From DATHCB01 sp035319765 (GTDB taxonomy: Archaea > Thermoproteota > Bathyarchaeia > Bathyarchaeales > SOJC01): a stretch of DNA of 21,072 bases. Both the position numbers and the translations under genes were made by a program. The number at the start of each line of letters is the position of its first letter. Positions within the stretch are counted from its first letter, which is position 1. This document shows, in pieces, positions 1-6,039 of the stretch. The notes below the pieces were generated by a model that saw only the letters and a list, made by a program, of their open reading frames with translations, had not been told where the DNA came from and made no database searches. The stretch is taken from the NCBI GenBank assembly GCA_035319765.1, contig DATHCB010000121.1:1-21072 (forward strand). Direction: 5' to 3'.

Positions 1-291
1 GACAAGATTGGAAACCTAGCGAAGGAGTACATGAAGCCGATAGTGGCCTGCGACATCGGGGAGACCGAGATGGCATTGTATATCAGATCTAGGTTTGACA
101 AGAACGCGATTCCCAGTTACGGTTCGCCAGAGGCGGCTGCGCGAGCGATGGGTGCGCTTGCGAAGTACGGTGAGTACCTTGAGCGGTACGGCTGTTTTGA
201 AGAGTGCGTGTCGACTATGATGAGAAGGCGTGGTGTGAAGCCACCTAAGCAGGAGGATAAGCTGTTAACCGAACTTCATCGCCATCTCTGA
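1..291 (+). CDS. Acyl-CoA synthetase (ADP-forming), C-terminal fragment (5' end outside window)
   Basis: The reading frame is open from base 1 and ends at TGA 289-291, so only the last 96 residues are seen. The Met at 31 is internal. The segment with the pattern I-P-x-Y-x-S-P-E-A-A-A-R-A-M-x-A-L-x-x-Y-x-x-Y-L matches the end of the CoA-ligase (alpha) part of ADP-forming acetate/acyl-CoA synthetases, where a Pro-Glu-x-Ala-x-x-Ala-Leu helix follows the CoA-binding and ligase domains. Known family role: acyl-CoA + ADP + Pi gives acid + CoA + ATP, an archaeal substrate-level phosphorylation step that pairs naturally with the 2-oxoacid:ferredoxin oxidoreductase encoded downstream in this window. 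The last ~25 residues are basic and lie beyond the conserved part. The 3' end overlaps the convergent riboflavin kinase gene by 47 bp. Substrate cannot be judged from this fragment. Confidence 0.75.
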   Translation, partial: DKIGNLAKEYMKPIVACDIGETEMALYIRSRFDKNAIPSYGSPEAAARAMGALAKYGEYLERYGCFEECVSTMMRRRGVKPPKQEDKLLTELHRHL

Positions 292-655
292 GCTTGAGCC
301 TTTCGCGCAGAGAGAGAGGCGCGATTACTTCTAAAACGTCTTCTGGATAAGAGGGCACTTGCGGAATAATAATCGCGCCTTCAACCTTGTTCATAACCCA
401 TGCCTTGAAGCATAATCCGCAGCAGAAACCTTTCACGGGCACTATTTCGACAGCCTTCCATTTGAGGAGCTGTTTTTTAGCTGTTATTGATTGCTTTGTT
501 AGTTTAAGGTTTAATGTGCCCGGATAAGGTTCGAATCCTAGTCTTTCGATAATCTGTTTTTTTACCCACAAAAGCCCTGTGAATTTGGTTCCGCCACCTT
601 GTCCAGAAAAGACTTTGCCTCTGAGCGTGATTGTCTGCAGGTTGCTACCTTCCAT
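245..655 (-). CDS. ribK: CTP-dependent riboflavin kinase (DUF120 family)
   Basis: Archaeal riboflavin kinase that makes FMN from riboflavin with CTP instead of ATP (known for the MJ0056 family). The 136-aa length is that of the single-domain form without the N-terminal winged helix found in some homologs. Visible signatures are the glycine-rich loop G-Q-G-G-G-T-K-F-T-G at about residues 18-27 and the P-Y-P-G-T-L-N-L block at about 43-50, which in the family bind nucleotide, Mg and riboflavin. Later F-C-C-G-L-C-F and I-I-I-P blocks also fit. The ATG start at 653-655 has no clear Shine-Dalgarno. The gene runs tail-to-tail into the acyl-CoA synthetase, with a 47-bp overlap. FMN demand fits the flavoproteins and complex I encoded nearby, but no operon link is visible. 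Confidence 0.9.
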   Translation of the reverse strand: MEGSNLQTITLRGKVFSGQGGGTKFTGLLWVKKQIIERLGFEPYPGTLNLKLTKQSITAKKQLLKWKAVEIVPVKGFCCGLCFKAWVMNKVEGAIIIPQVPSYPEDVLEVIAPLSLRERLKLRDGDEVRLTAYPPA

Positions 656-710
656 CGATTAGCGGATCTGAAAAGTTATGAGGTAAAGAAAAGCGGAAAT
701 GACCAGTTGA

Positions 711-1076
711 TTAGTCCTGTTTTTTGAGCCATTCTGTGACTTTTTGGAAGAGCGGGTTAGCACTCATGTTTAGCACCGGCACCTGCATTTTTTCTTTAGT
801 TTCGATTAACGGTTTGAATTCTGGCATGAAAGCATAGCTTAGGAAGGCCCAGTAGACTCTGCCTTCTTCGATAAGTGCCTTTGCTGTCAGTTCCGTGTTT
901 ACGCTCAGTGGGAAGTAGAGAAAAGCTATTCCGTCTGCCCAGTACAGGCCTGCAGTCTTGCCGCCAGCGATTATGTTAGTGAACCTTGCCAAGTCGTCTG
1001 GCGACGGAAACTTCGTGCGTTCCATAATGACGATTTCCTTGAAAGGCTCATATTTGATCATGACACCTTTTTCCAT
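711..1076 (-). CDS. Conserved-looking protein of unknown function, 121 aa
   Basis: I do not recognise this family. The frame is clean, ATG at 1074-1076 to TAG at 711-713. The protein is soluble, with no signal peptide, membrane segment or cysteine. It alternates hydrophobic strands (A-G-L-Y-W-A-D-G-I-A-F-L-Y-F-P) with helices and ends in a helix (L-F-Q-K-V-T-E-W-L-K-K). A second in-frame ATG five codons in (1059-1061) has a purine-rich AAGGTG only two bases upstream, so the first ATG is preferred. It is transcribed divergently from the inositol-1-phosphate synthase gene with 108-141 bp between the starts, and in the same direction as riboflavin kinase 55 bp further on, so the two could share a transcript. 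Codon use looks native. Confidence 0.6.
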   Translation of the reverse strand: MEKGVMIKYEPFKEIVIMERTKFPSPDDLARFTNIIAGGKTAGLYWADGIAFLYFPLSVNTELTAKALIEEGRVYWAFLSYAFMPEFKPLIETKEKMQVPVLNMSANPLFQKVTEWLKKQD

Positions 1077-1217
1077 TAGCTTCGAGTCTCCGTGTTACGG
1101 CTTTCACTTACGCAGTCACGGCTTAATCAAGTTTTTGCAAGTCACACATTGGAAAAGAGTTAAGAAGCAAGCGCGTCTTCTACGTTGAGACTTGTCGATA
1201 AAAGCGAGGAAATTACG

Positions 1218-2294
1218 TTGACTGATGTTCGTATTGCAATCGCCGGCGTAGGCAACTGTGCATCTGCCCTAGTGCAGGGAGTGCAGTTTTACAAAAACGC
1301 CAAAGAGCACACTAACGTGCCAGGGCTTATGCACGTAAATTTTGGCGGTTACCACATTCGGGACGTCAAGTTTGTTGCGGCTTTTGAGGTGAACAAGAAG
1401 AAGATTGGACTGGACTTGGCGGATGCAATTTGGACTGAGCCTAATGTTTGTGTCAAATTCGCCGATGTGTCACGGCTTGGTGTAAAGGTGCAGGCTGGTC
1501 CCGTTCTGGACAGTGTTGCACCTCATATGCGGGAGCCTTTTCATGTTTATGGTGAGGGTATCGATCCTGTTGATGTGGCTGAGACTTTGCATGCGGCAGA
1601 GGCGGATGTGTTAGTTAATTATTTGCCCGTTGGGAGCTATAGAGCTTCGCGGGCTTATGCCGAAGCTTGTTTGAAGGCTGGTTGTGCTTTTGTGAACTGT
1701 ATTCCAGAGTTTATTGCCACTGACGCGATGTGGGCGAAGCGGTTTGAGGAGAAAGGCCTGCCCGTGGCCGGTGATGACGTCAAGAGCCAACTGGGGGCGA
1801 CGATTTTGCATCGAGTTTTGGCGCAGCTGTGCGTGGACAGAGGCATCGAGATTGACGAGACTTACCAGTTGAATTTAGGCGGGGACACAGACTTTTTGAA
1901 CATGACCGTGGAGGAGCGGTTGAAGACGAAGCGTATTAGCAAAACGGAGGCAGTAACGAGCCTGATCCCGTACAGTGTGCCCACACGTATTGGCCCGTCG
2001 GATTACGTGCAGTTTTTGGGCGATAAGAAGATTTGTTACATTTTTCTAGAGGGCAAAAAGTTTGGTGATCGCCCTGTGACTGTCACTGCGAAGTTGGAAG
2101 TGGAGGATTCACCCAACAGTGCAGGAGTCGTGATCGACGTCGTGCGGGCGGTGAAGTTAGCATTGGATAGAAAGATCAGCGGAGTGTTGACGAGTGTATG
2201 TAGTTATGCGTTCAAACACCCGCCCGTGCAAGTGCCTGACAGCGTAGCAAAACAATGGGTAGAAGAATACATACAAGGAAAAAAACAAAAATAA
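1218..2294 (+). CDS. ino1: Inositol-1-phosphate (myo-inositol-3-phosphate) synthase
   Basis: Converts glucose 6-phosphate to inositol phosphate with bound NAD+, the first step towards archaetidylinositol lipids and, in some archaea, compatible solutes. The N-terminal Rossmann motif G-V-G-N-C-A-S-A-L-V-Q-G is diagnostic of the archaeal/actinobacterial type, and V-N-Y-L-P-V-G-S, G-D-D-V-K-S-Q-L-G-A-T and L-N-L-G-G-D-T-D-F-L-N are the catalytic-domain blocks. Length (358 aa) is normal. Two starts are possible: TTG at 1185 without a ribosome site, or TTG at 1218 with GAGG at 1206-1209, eight bases upstream. I chose 1218 because it has the ribosome site and places the NAD motif close to the N-terminus as in relatives. 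The coding strand is G/T-rich, unlike the A/C-rich genes that start 400 bp downstream. Confidence 0.92.
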   Translation: MTDVRIAIAGVGNCASALVQGVQFYKNAKEHTNVPGLMHVNFGGYHIRDVKFVAAFEVNKKKIGLDLADAIWTEPNVCVKFADVSRLGVKVQAGPVLDSVAPHMREPFHVYGEGIDPVDVAETLHAAEADVLVNYLPVGSYRASRAYAEACLKAGCAFVNCIPEFIATDAMWAKRFEEKGLPVAGDDVKSQLGATILHRVLAQLCVDRGIEIDETYQLNLGGDTDFLNMTVEERLKTKRISKTEAVTSLIPYSVPTRIGPSDYVQFLGDKKICYIFLEGKKFGDRPVTVTAKLEVEDSPNSAGVVIDVVRAVKLALDRKISGVLTSVCSYAFKHPPVQVPDSVAKQWVEEYIQGKKQK

Positions 2295-2380
2295 TGACCA
2301 GTAGCGCGCGCAATCAGAGCACCATAGAGATCTATCTTGAGCGGTGAGGCAATCCTTATTCCCAAATGAATGTTATGCGT

Positions 2381-2401
2381 CGCGCGCGCGCGCGCGCGCG
2401 C
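2381..2401. repeat. (CG)10 alternating dinucleotide tract
   Basis: Ten consecutive CG dinucleotides followed by C, directly visible in the sequence, in an otherwise AT-leaning intergenic region. Alternating CG of this length is the classic sequence for left-handed Z-DNA under negative supercoiling and is self-complementary. It lies 87 bp after the inositol-phosphate synthase stop. Length polymorphism or assembly error is likely at such a tract. Confidence 0.9.
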
Positions 2402-2580
2402 TCTAAGACGTGCGTGACTTAACAGACGACGATTTTCAAAGGGTAGAGTGGTTGAAAATTGACATCAAAAGCTGAAGGCAAACCCACACTAGGCTACAGC
2501 GACTAATCAACGTCAAACTAGACTTCGGCAAAAGCCTTGGGTCACAAAAACTGGACAAACAGAATAGAAAAATTCTTCGA

Positions 2581-2598
2581 ATTAGACGGACGTCTAAT
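2581..2598. repeat. Short inverted repeat (8-bp arms, 2-bp centre)
   Basis: ATTAGACG and CGTCTAAT flank a GA centre, giving a perfect 8-bp dyad. No T-run follows, so it is not a typical terminator. It could be an operator-like protein site or chance; it lies in a region with decayed coding traces. Confidence 0.4.
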
Positions 2599-2662
2599 CC
2601 TGCAATCAAGACCAAAGAACCATCACGCTCTTTTTGATTGAAGCGTTCCCTAGGCTAGAAAC

Positions 2663-2884
2663 ATGCACATAACAGCCTGGACAGCCTTAATGATCAAAGG
2701 AAAACAACTCAAGAATTGTCCATTAACCAGGTACGCCCTAATGCAAGCCATCAAAGAATGCAGCACCCTAAGAATAGTTCCACGACAAAACAACCAGCCA
2801 CCACCCAAACCAGTCTACAAACACGGAAAGCAAAACAACGAAATCAAAAACTTCCTTGAATTCAGAAAAATCTTTGAGGAGTGA
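2663..2884 (+). CDS. Small protein of unknown function, 73 aa (doubtful)
   Basis: Not recognised. ATG at 2663 to TGA at 2882-2884, with an in-frame stop 12 bases before the start, so it cannot extend upstream. The product is basic and hydrophilic, with a Gln/Pro-rich middle (Q-N-N-Q-P-P-P-K-P) and a charged C-terminal helix. The codons are A/C-rich like the following taw1 gene, which favours real coding, but no clear ribosome site or promoter is seen and no domain is apparent. It could be the 3' remnant of a decayed gene, since coding-like traces in other frames lie immediately upstream. Confidence 0.35.
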   Translation: MHITAWTALMIKGKQLKNCPLTRYALMQAIKECSTLRIVPRQNNQPPPKPVYKHGKQNNEIKNFLEFRKIFEE

Positions 2885-2972
2885 ATTAATGGTCTGGAAA
2901 AGCTGCGGTTCAGCGCGTACGACCGAATTTCTCACTATATCCATACTCGAAACGAACTTAATATCCAAAGAA

Positions 2973-3128
2973 ATGCCAGAGAATTCTATGTATACTCATA
3001 AAGAGGGATTGTGCACGAAGCGTTGCGTGAGATGCAACAAACGACTTCCAGAAAGCCAATTTACAGACAACGCCCAAATTTGCTCTACATGTAGAATACT
3101 TCGCACACGCTCTGACACTATGGAGTAA
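2973..3128 (+). CDS. Small four-cysteine zinc-binding protein, 51 aa
   Basis: The product has C-x2-C, fifteen residues, C-x2-C (C-V-R-C-N-K-R-L-P-E-S-Q-F ... C-S-T-C-R), with one extra cysteine before it. This spacing with an aromatic residue in the loop is typical of a zinc knuckle or treble-clef and resembles the N-terminal zinc motif of some phage HNH-type proteins; no HNH residues follow. The frame opens further upstream (ATG at 2856 and 2889), but those residues are featureless and a TATA-like ACTATATCC at about 2934-2942 sits 30-40 bp before the ATG at 2973, so I prefer the short form. The stop is six bases before the next gene, whose GGAG ribosome site lies inside this gene's end, suggesting translational coupling. 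Function unknown; a small DNA- or RNA-binding regulator is possible. Confidence 0.45.
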   Translation: MPENSMYTHKEGLCTKRCVRCNKRLPESQFTDNAQICSTCRILRTRSDTME

Positions 3129-3133
3129 TTAGA

Positions 3134-3514
3134 ATGAAAATAGATAAGGTAAAGTTGTTAATTATCGCGTCGTGTATCGCAATAGTACTAGGCATGGGCT
3201 TTGCAACAGATCAGTTAAGTTCTGTCCCTAACATATTTGAACCCGCAAATCATAGACTCGGAATAGAAATTGAGAACGTAACCGTCATAAACACTTCAAC
3301 CATTAATATCGGACTATTCAACAATGATTCCGAAAGACTGTTTAATTGTATAGCAAATATTACTAGCCCTATAACGACTTATGCTAAATTTGGCACATTA
3401 GATACAGAGTCTTATATGAATCTAACAATTGCTCTCAAACCAACAAATTCTTTACCAGACAATTATTCAAGTAAATCCATCCAAATTTATGCATATGGAT
3501 ATGGATTAATGTAG
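3134..3514 (+). CDS. Secreted or membrane-anchored small protein, paralog A, 126 aa
   Basis: Not a family I recognise. Residues 1-6 are basic, residues 7-24 form one hydrophobic segment (signal peptide or N-terminal anchor), and the remaining ~100 residues are Thr/Ser/Asn-rich with alternating hydrophobics, suggesting a beta-sandwich outside the cell. At least six N-x-S/T sequons (N-V-T, N-T-S, N-D-S, N-I-T, N-L-T, N-Y-S) fit an N-glycosylated archaeal surface protein. It ends Y-A-Y-G-Y-G-L-M. The ATG at 3134 has GGAG nine bases upstream, within the preceding zinc-protein gene, so the two are probably co-transcribed. The region is AT-rich compared with its neighbours. The C-terminal two thirds are duplicated in the next ORF (3623-3871). 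Confidence 0.6.
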   Translation: MKIDKVKLLIIASCIAIVLGMGFATDQLSSVPNIFEPANHRLGIEIENVTVINTSTINIGLFNNDSERLFNCIANITSPITTYAKFGTLDTESYMNLTIALKPTNSLPDNYSSKSIQIYAYGYGLM

Positions 3515-3590
3515 AGTGAGAGTTTTGAAACAAGACGCGCACTGTTAATATCTTCTTCTCAGGGAGTCTAGTTTAGGGATTTTTCTTCTC

Positions 3591-3600
3591 TTATATACTT
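3591..3600 (+). promoter_or_regulatory. TATA-like promoter upstream of paralog B
   Basis: TTATATACTT, a good archaeal TATA box, lies about 30 bp before the TTG at 3623. No ribosome site precedes that TTG, so a leaderless transcript is plausible. The predicted start point falls at the alternating GCGCGC at 3611-3616. Confidence 0.45.
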
Positions 3601-3622
3601 ATACTTAGTAGCGCGCTCTGGT

Positions 3623-3871
3623 TTGTCCCTAAAATCGATTAATGTTTATTTTTTTGGGTTTGGGATAAAACTTACACTGTACAACAATTGCAGTCAAAGG
3701 CTATTTAATTGTATAGCAAACATGACAAGCCTAGTAAAAGCAGTAGCCTCATTCGGTACGCTAGAAACATACGCTTACATGAGCCTAACTATTACACTAA
3801 AAACACCACTAACACCAGACACTAATGAAACAGACATAACAATTGATGTGTATGGATATGGGATATCGTAA
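3623..3871 (+). CDS. Paralog B of the preceding surface protein, lacking a signal peptide (possible pseudogene)
   Basis: The 82 residues align with the C-terminal two thirds of the product of 3134-3514. Shared blocks are R-L-F-N-C-I-A-N-x-T-S, F-G-T-L-x-T, Y-M-x-L-T-I-x-L-K and a closing Y-x-Y-G-Y-G. The DNA is also similar: a 17-base run is identical at 3341-3357 and 3704-3720. Unlike paralog A it has no signal or membrane segment. The frame opens only at 3572, after a TAG, and the upstream residues are not signal-like. Start codon TTG at 3623 has no ribosome site but follows a TATA box by about 30 bp. Either a truncated tandem duplicate, or a working cytoplasmic partner made from a leaderless mRNA; I lean to truncated duplicate. 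Confidence 0.45.
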   Translation: MSLKSINVYFFGFGIKLTLYNNCSQRLFNCIANMTSLVKAVASFGTLETYAYMSLTITLKTPLTPDTNETDITIDVYGYGIS

Positions 3872-3922
3872 AATGAATAGTCTTATCCAGGTAATGTCTT
3901 AATTGGTGAAGAGAAAAAAGCA

Positions 3923-3932
3923 TACTTTATCT
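3923..3932 (+). promoter_or_regulatory. Possible TATA box for taw1
   Basis: TACTTTATCT ends 32 bp before the taw1 ATG at 3965, in the position expected for an archaeal promoter with a very short leader. There is no ribosome site before the ATG, consistent with leaderless translation. Confidence 0.35.
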
Positions 3933-3964
3933 GACACAGGACTACCTTTTCACGGTAAAAGTGA

Positions 3965-4936
3965 ATGTGTTTGAGCGCAACGCTGCCCAGAAAACTCAAC
4001 CAACTTTTACAAGCTCAAAAGTACCACATAATCGGGAACCACTCGGCTATAAAACGTTGCAGATGGCTGCATGAAAGCCTAGTACGCAACCGTCCATGCT
4101 ACAAACAACAATTCTACGGTATAAAAAGCCACCAATGCATCCAAATGACGCCAACCGTCATCAACTGTAACCAACGCTGCACCTTCTGCTGGAGAATCCA
4201 AAGCGGAGACCTCAAACAAACACGATGGAACGAAACAAAACCGCAGGCATGGGACGACCCAGAAACCATAGTAACAGAATGCATCAAGAAACAGCAGCGC
4301 CTCGTTAGCGGATACAAAGGAAACCCAAACGTGAGCATACAAAAATACCGAGAGGCACAACAACCGAAGCACGTCGCCGTCAGCCTCGCGGGCGAACCCA
4401 CACTGTACCCGCAACTCGGCGAACTAGTCGAATGCTTCAACAAACGAGGCTTCACTACCTTCCTCGTAACAAACGGAACAAACCCCAAAGCCCTAACCCA
4501 ACTCACCGCAGAACCTTCACAACTATACATCTCACTGTGCGCGCCTGATGAAGTCACATACAGGAAGACATGCCGCCCCCAAACACTCAACGCATGGAAA
4601 AAACTCAACCAAACGCTCACTCGCCTATCCACCTTCAAATGCCCCACTGTGATACGTTTGACCCTAGCCCGCGACGTCAACCTGAAAAACCCGCAAAAAT
4701 ACGCCAAACTCATAAACCAAGCCAACCCAACGTACATAGAGCCCAAGGCGTACATGCACGTAGGATTCTCACGCCTTCGCCTTAGCTTCGAAAACATGCC
4801 GAGCCACCAAGAAATAAAAACCTTCACGATACAACTCGTAAAGTACACAAACTACAAGATCATACAAGAAGCACCAGAAAGCAGAGTAATCCTTCTAAGC
4901 CGACTCGAACAACCAATTAAACTCGCTCAAAATTGA
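3965..4936 (+). CDS. taw1: tRNA 4-demethylwyosine synthase (radical SAM)
   Basis: Taw1/TYW1 adds a two-carbon unit from pyruvate to m1G37 of tRNA-Phe to form the tricyclic imG-14, the core of wyosine bases. The radical SAM motif C-N-Q-R-C-T-F-C supplies C68, C72 and C75. C32, C45 and C58, spaced by thirteen residues each, supply the second [4Fe-4S] cluster. As I recall them, the six cysteines of the Pyrococcus abyssi enzyme (26, 39, 52, 62, 66, 69) have exactly this spacing, offset by six. The SAM-binding S-L-A-G-E-P-T-L-Y-P block follows at about 150. Length (323 aa) suits the archaeal form without flavodoxin domain. The gene appears to be transcribed alone. Its coding strand is strikingly A/C-rich and G-poor, unlike ino1 upstream. 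Confidence 0.93.
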   Translation: MCLSATLPRKLNQLLQAQKYHIIGNHSAIKRCRWLHESLVRNRPCYKQQFYGIKSHQCIQMTPTVINCNQRCTFCWRIQSGDLKQTRWNETKPQAWDDPETIVTECIKKQQRLVSGYKGNPNVSIQKYREAQQPKHVAVSLAGEPTLYPQLGELVECFNKRGFTTFLVTNGTNPKALTQLTAEPSQLYISLCAPDEVTYRKTCRPQTLNAWKKLNQTLTRLSTFKCPTVIRLTLARDVNLKNPQKYAKLINQANPTYIEPKAYMHVGFSRLRLSFENMPSHQEIKTFTIQLVKYTNYKIIQEAPESRVILLSRLEQPIKLAQN

Positions 4937-5037
4937 CAGATTACTCAAATCATACCGATCATGTATTTCAAACAATACAAATTGACCTCGAAACTCCATC
5001 TAAAAGTCTCCAAATGTCGTATTAAATGAGAAAAAGG

Positions 5038-5047
5038 CTAAATATCA
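5038..5047 (+). promoter_or_regulatory. TATA-like box upstream of the 64-aa gene
   Basis: GCTAAATATC resembles an archaeal TATA box and lies about 46 bp before the TTG start at 5093. A start point near 5070 would leave a short leader carrying the AAGGGA ribosome site at 5080-5085. Confidence 0.4.
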
Positions 5048-5092
5048 CTCAGGACGTTACCTTCTTAAAGCAAAATTACAAGGGATTAAACC

Positions 5093-5287
5093 TTGGTCAG
5101 TGTTGGCAGAGGAAGACTCTTCAGAAGAAAAGACGGCAAATTCCTAATTTACTTACCAAAAGACTTGGCCGAAGACAGCATGTTTCCGTTTAAAGATGCT
5201 TCATCGGTGCTGGTGAAAGTTTCTTTCAAACTCGGAGACAACAAACTCCTCGTCGAGAAATGGAAGGGACCAAGCGTAGAAGAATAA
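5093..5287 (+). CDS. Small conserved-looking protein of unknown function, 64 aa
   Basis: Begins with TTG at 5093, supported by AAGGGA at 5080-5085, seven bases upstream. The product is short and mixed-charge, rich in beta-type alternation (G-K-F-L-I-Y-L-P-K-D-L-A-E-D-S and V-L-V-K-V-S-F-K), without cysteines or membrane segments. The Y-L-P-K-x-L-A-E-D-S-x-F-P-F pattern gives the impression of an AbrB/SpoVT-like or similar small beta-barrel DNA-binding fold, but I cannot establish that from sequence alone. The translin gene 106 bp downstream appears to have its own promoter. Function unknown. Confidence 0.6.
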   Translation: MVSVGRGRLFRRKDGKFLIYLPKDLAEDSMFPFKDASSVLVKVSFKLGDNKLLVEKWKGPSVEE

Positions 5288-5350
5288 ACAGATCAAGCCT
5301 ACACCGAATCCGATCGTCTTTGTCCTATTTTCACCACAACTAGAAAAGCC

Positions 5351-5363
5351 TATTAAGATTTAT
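5351..5363 (+). promoter_or_regulatory. TATA-like box for the translin-endonuclease V-HD operon
   Basis: TATTAAGATTTAT lies about 31 bp before the GTG start at 5394, the spacing expected for a leaderless archaeal mRNA. No ribosome site precedes that GTG. Confidence 0.4.
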
Positions 5364-5393
5364 CCCGTATCCTCTTCAAGACATTAAACCCGC

Positions 5394-6035
5394 GTGAATT
5401 TATTGAGCCTCAAGAAACTGCTTGGCCAAGTCAGAATAGACCTGAAACAAAAAGAAGAAGCGAAAGAAGAAATCCAAAAAAGCATGCGCCAAGCAACGCG
5501 ACTGTCCAAACAAGCAATCCTTCTAATTCATCAGCGAAGATTGGAAGAAGCCAGAAGATCACTCAAAGAGACAGATGGGCCTTTCTCAACTCTCACAAAG
5601 CTGACCAAAAAGTACCCGGAACTTTTCTACTCAGGGCTCGTGAGTGCAGCCTTTCAAGAATACACCGAGGCACAGATACTTTTCCGCTTGGTAGAAAATG
5701 GACAGTTCATCGGTCCAGAGGAGCTTAACGTTCCCTCGATTGACTACGTACTCGGTCTGGCGGACGTGATTGGAGAATTGCGCCGAAGAGCGTTAGATAT
5801 GCTGAGAAAGGGAAATGTTAAGACGGCAGAGGAATGTTTGAAAACGATGGAAGAGATATTCAGCGAGCTAACGGCAATGGATGATGCCTACATGCTCATC
5901 CCGGGCCTTAGAAGGAAGTGCGACGTTGCAAGGCACGTAATTGAAATCACCAGAGGAGAAATCACGATAGAGGCGAGAAGAGCCTCACTCGAACGCTCAA
6001 TAAGAAAATTAGAGAAAGCAATAACGATGAAATAG
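5394..6035 (+). CDS. Translin/TRAX-family RNase
   Basis: An all-helical 213-aa protein of the translin superfamily. The eukaryotic relatives translin and TRAX form the C3PO nuclease that removes the RISC passenger strand and trims tRNA leaders; archaeal members form octameric RNases on their own. The catalytic acids of TRAX (E-x-x-E and D-x3-E in human) appear here as E89/E92 in Q-E-Y-T-E-A and D124/E128 in L-A-D-V-I-G-E-L, so an active nuclease rather than a structural translin is expected. Other hallmarks are G-P-E-E at about 107-110, the C-terminal Y-M-L-I-P-G-L-R-R-K-x-D-V-A-R and heptad-rich ends. GTG start, probably leaderless. The endonuclease V gene follows after four bases, so the two are co-transcribed. 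Confidence 0.85.
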   Translation: MNLLSLKKLLGQVRIDLKQKEEAKEEIQKSMRQATRLSKQAILLIHQRRLEEARRSLKETDGPFSTLTKLTKKYPELFYSGLVSAAFQEYTEAQILFRLVENGQFIGPEELNVPSIDYVLGLADVIGELRRRALDMLRKGNVKTAEECLKTMEEIFSELTAMDDAYMLIPGLRRKCDVARHVIEITRGEITIEARRASLERSIRKLEKAITMK

Positions 6036-6039
6036 AATC

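Larger units (their letters stand above)
2295..2662. other. Gene-poor interval with alternating CG tract and decayed coding traces
   Basis: No ORF of useful size is present on either strand. The stretch holds a short alternating run (agcgcgcgc, 2303-2311), the (CG)10 tract at 2381-2401, and an 18-bp inverted repeat at 2581-2598. Short open stretches with archaeal-like codon use occur in different frames, for example about 2410-2472 and about 2500-2640, each soon interrupted by stops. This suggests, without proving it, remains of one or two decayed genes. I see no tRNA, no convincing terminator and no insertion-sequence ends. Confidence 0.4.

Noticed and set aside
528..538. GGTTCGAATCC, identical to a tRNA T-arm core
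   Set aside because: It lies inside the riboflavin kinase coding sequence (encoding part of G-F-E-P-Y-P-G), and no acceptor or anticodon arm can be paired around it.
2410..2640. Short coding-like stretches before the 73-aa ORF, possibly a decayed transposase or other gene
   Set aside because: Too short and in different frames; I could not match them to any transposase motif, and no terminal inverted repeats or target duplications are visible.
4079..4848. Two long minus-strand ORFs (111 and 244 aa) opposite taw1
   Set aside because: Both are shadows of the A/C-rich taw1 coding strand; products are Cys/Trp/Phe-rich without domain sense, while taw1 has complete catalytic motifs.
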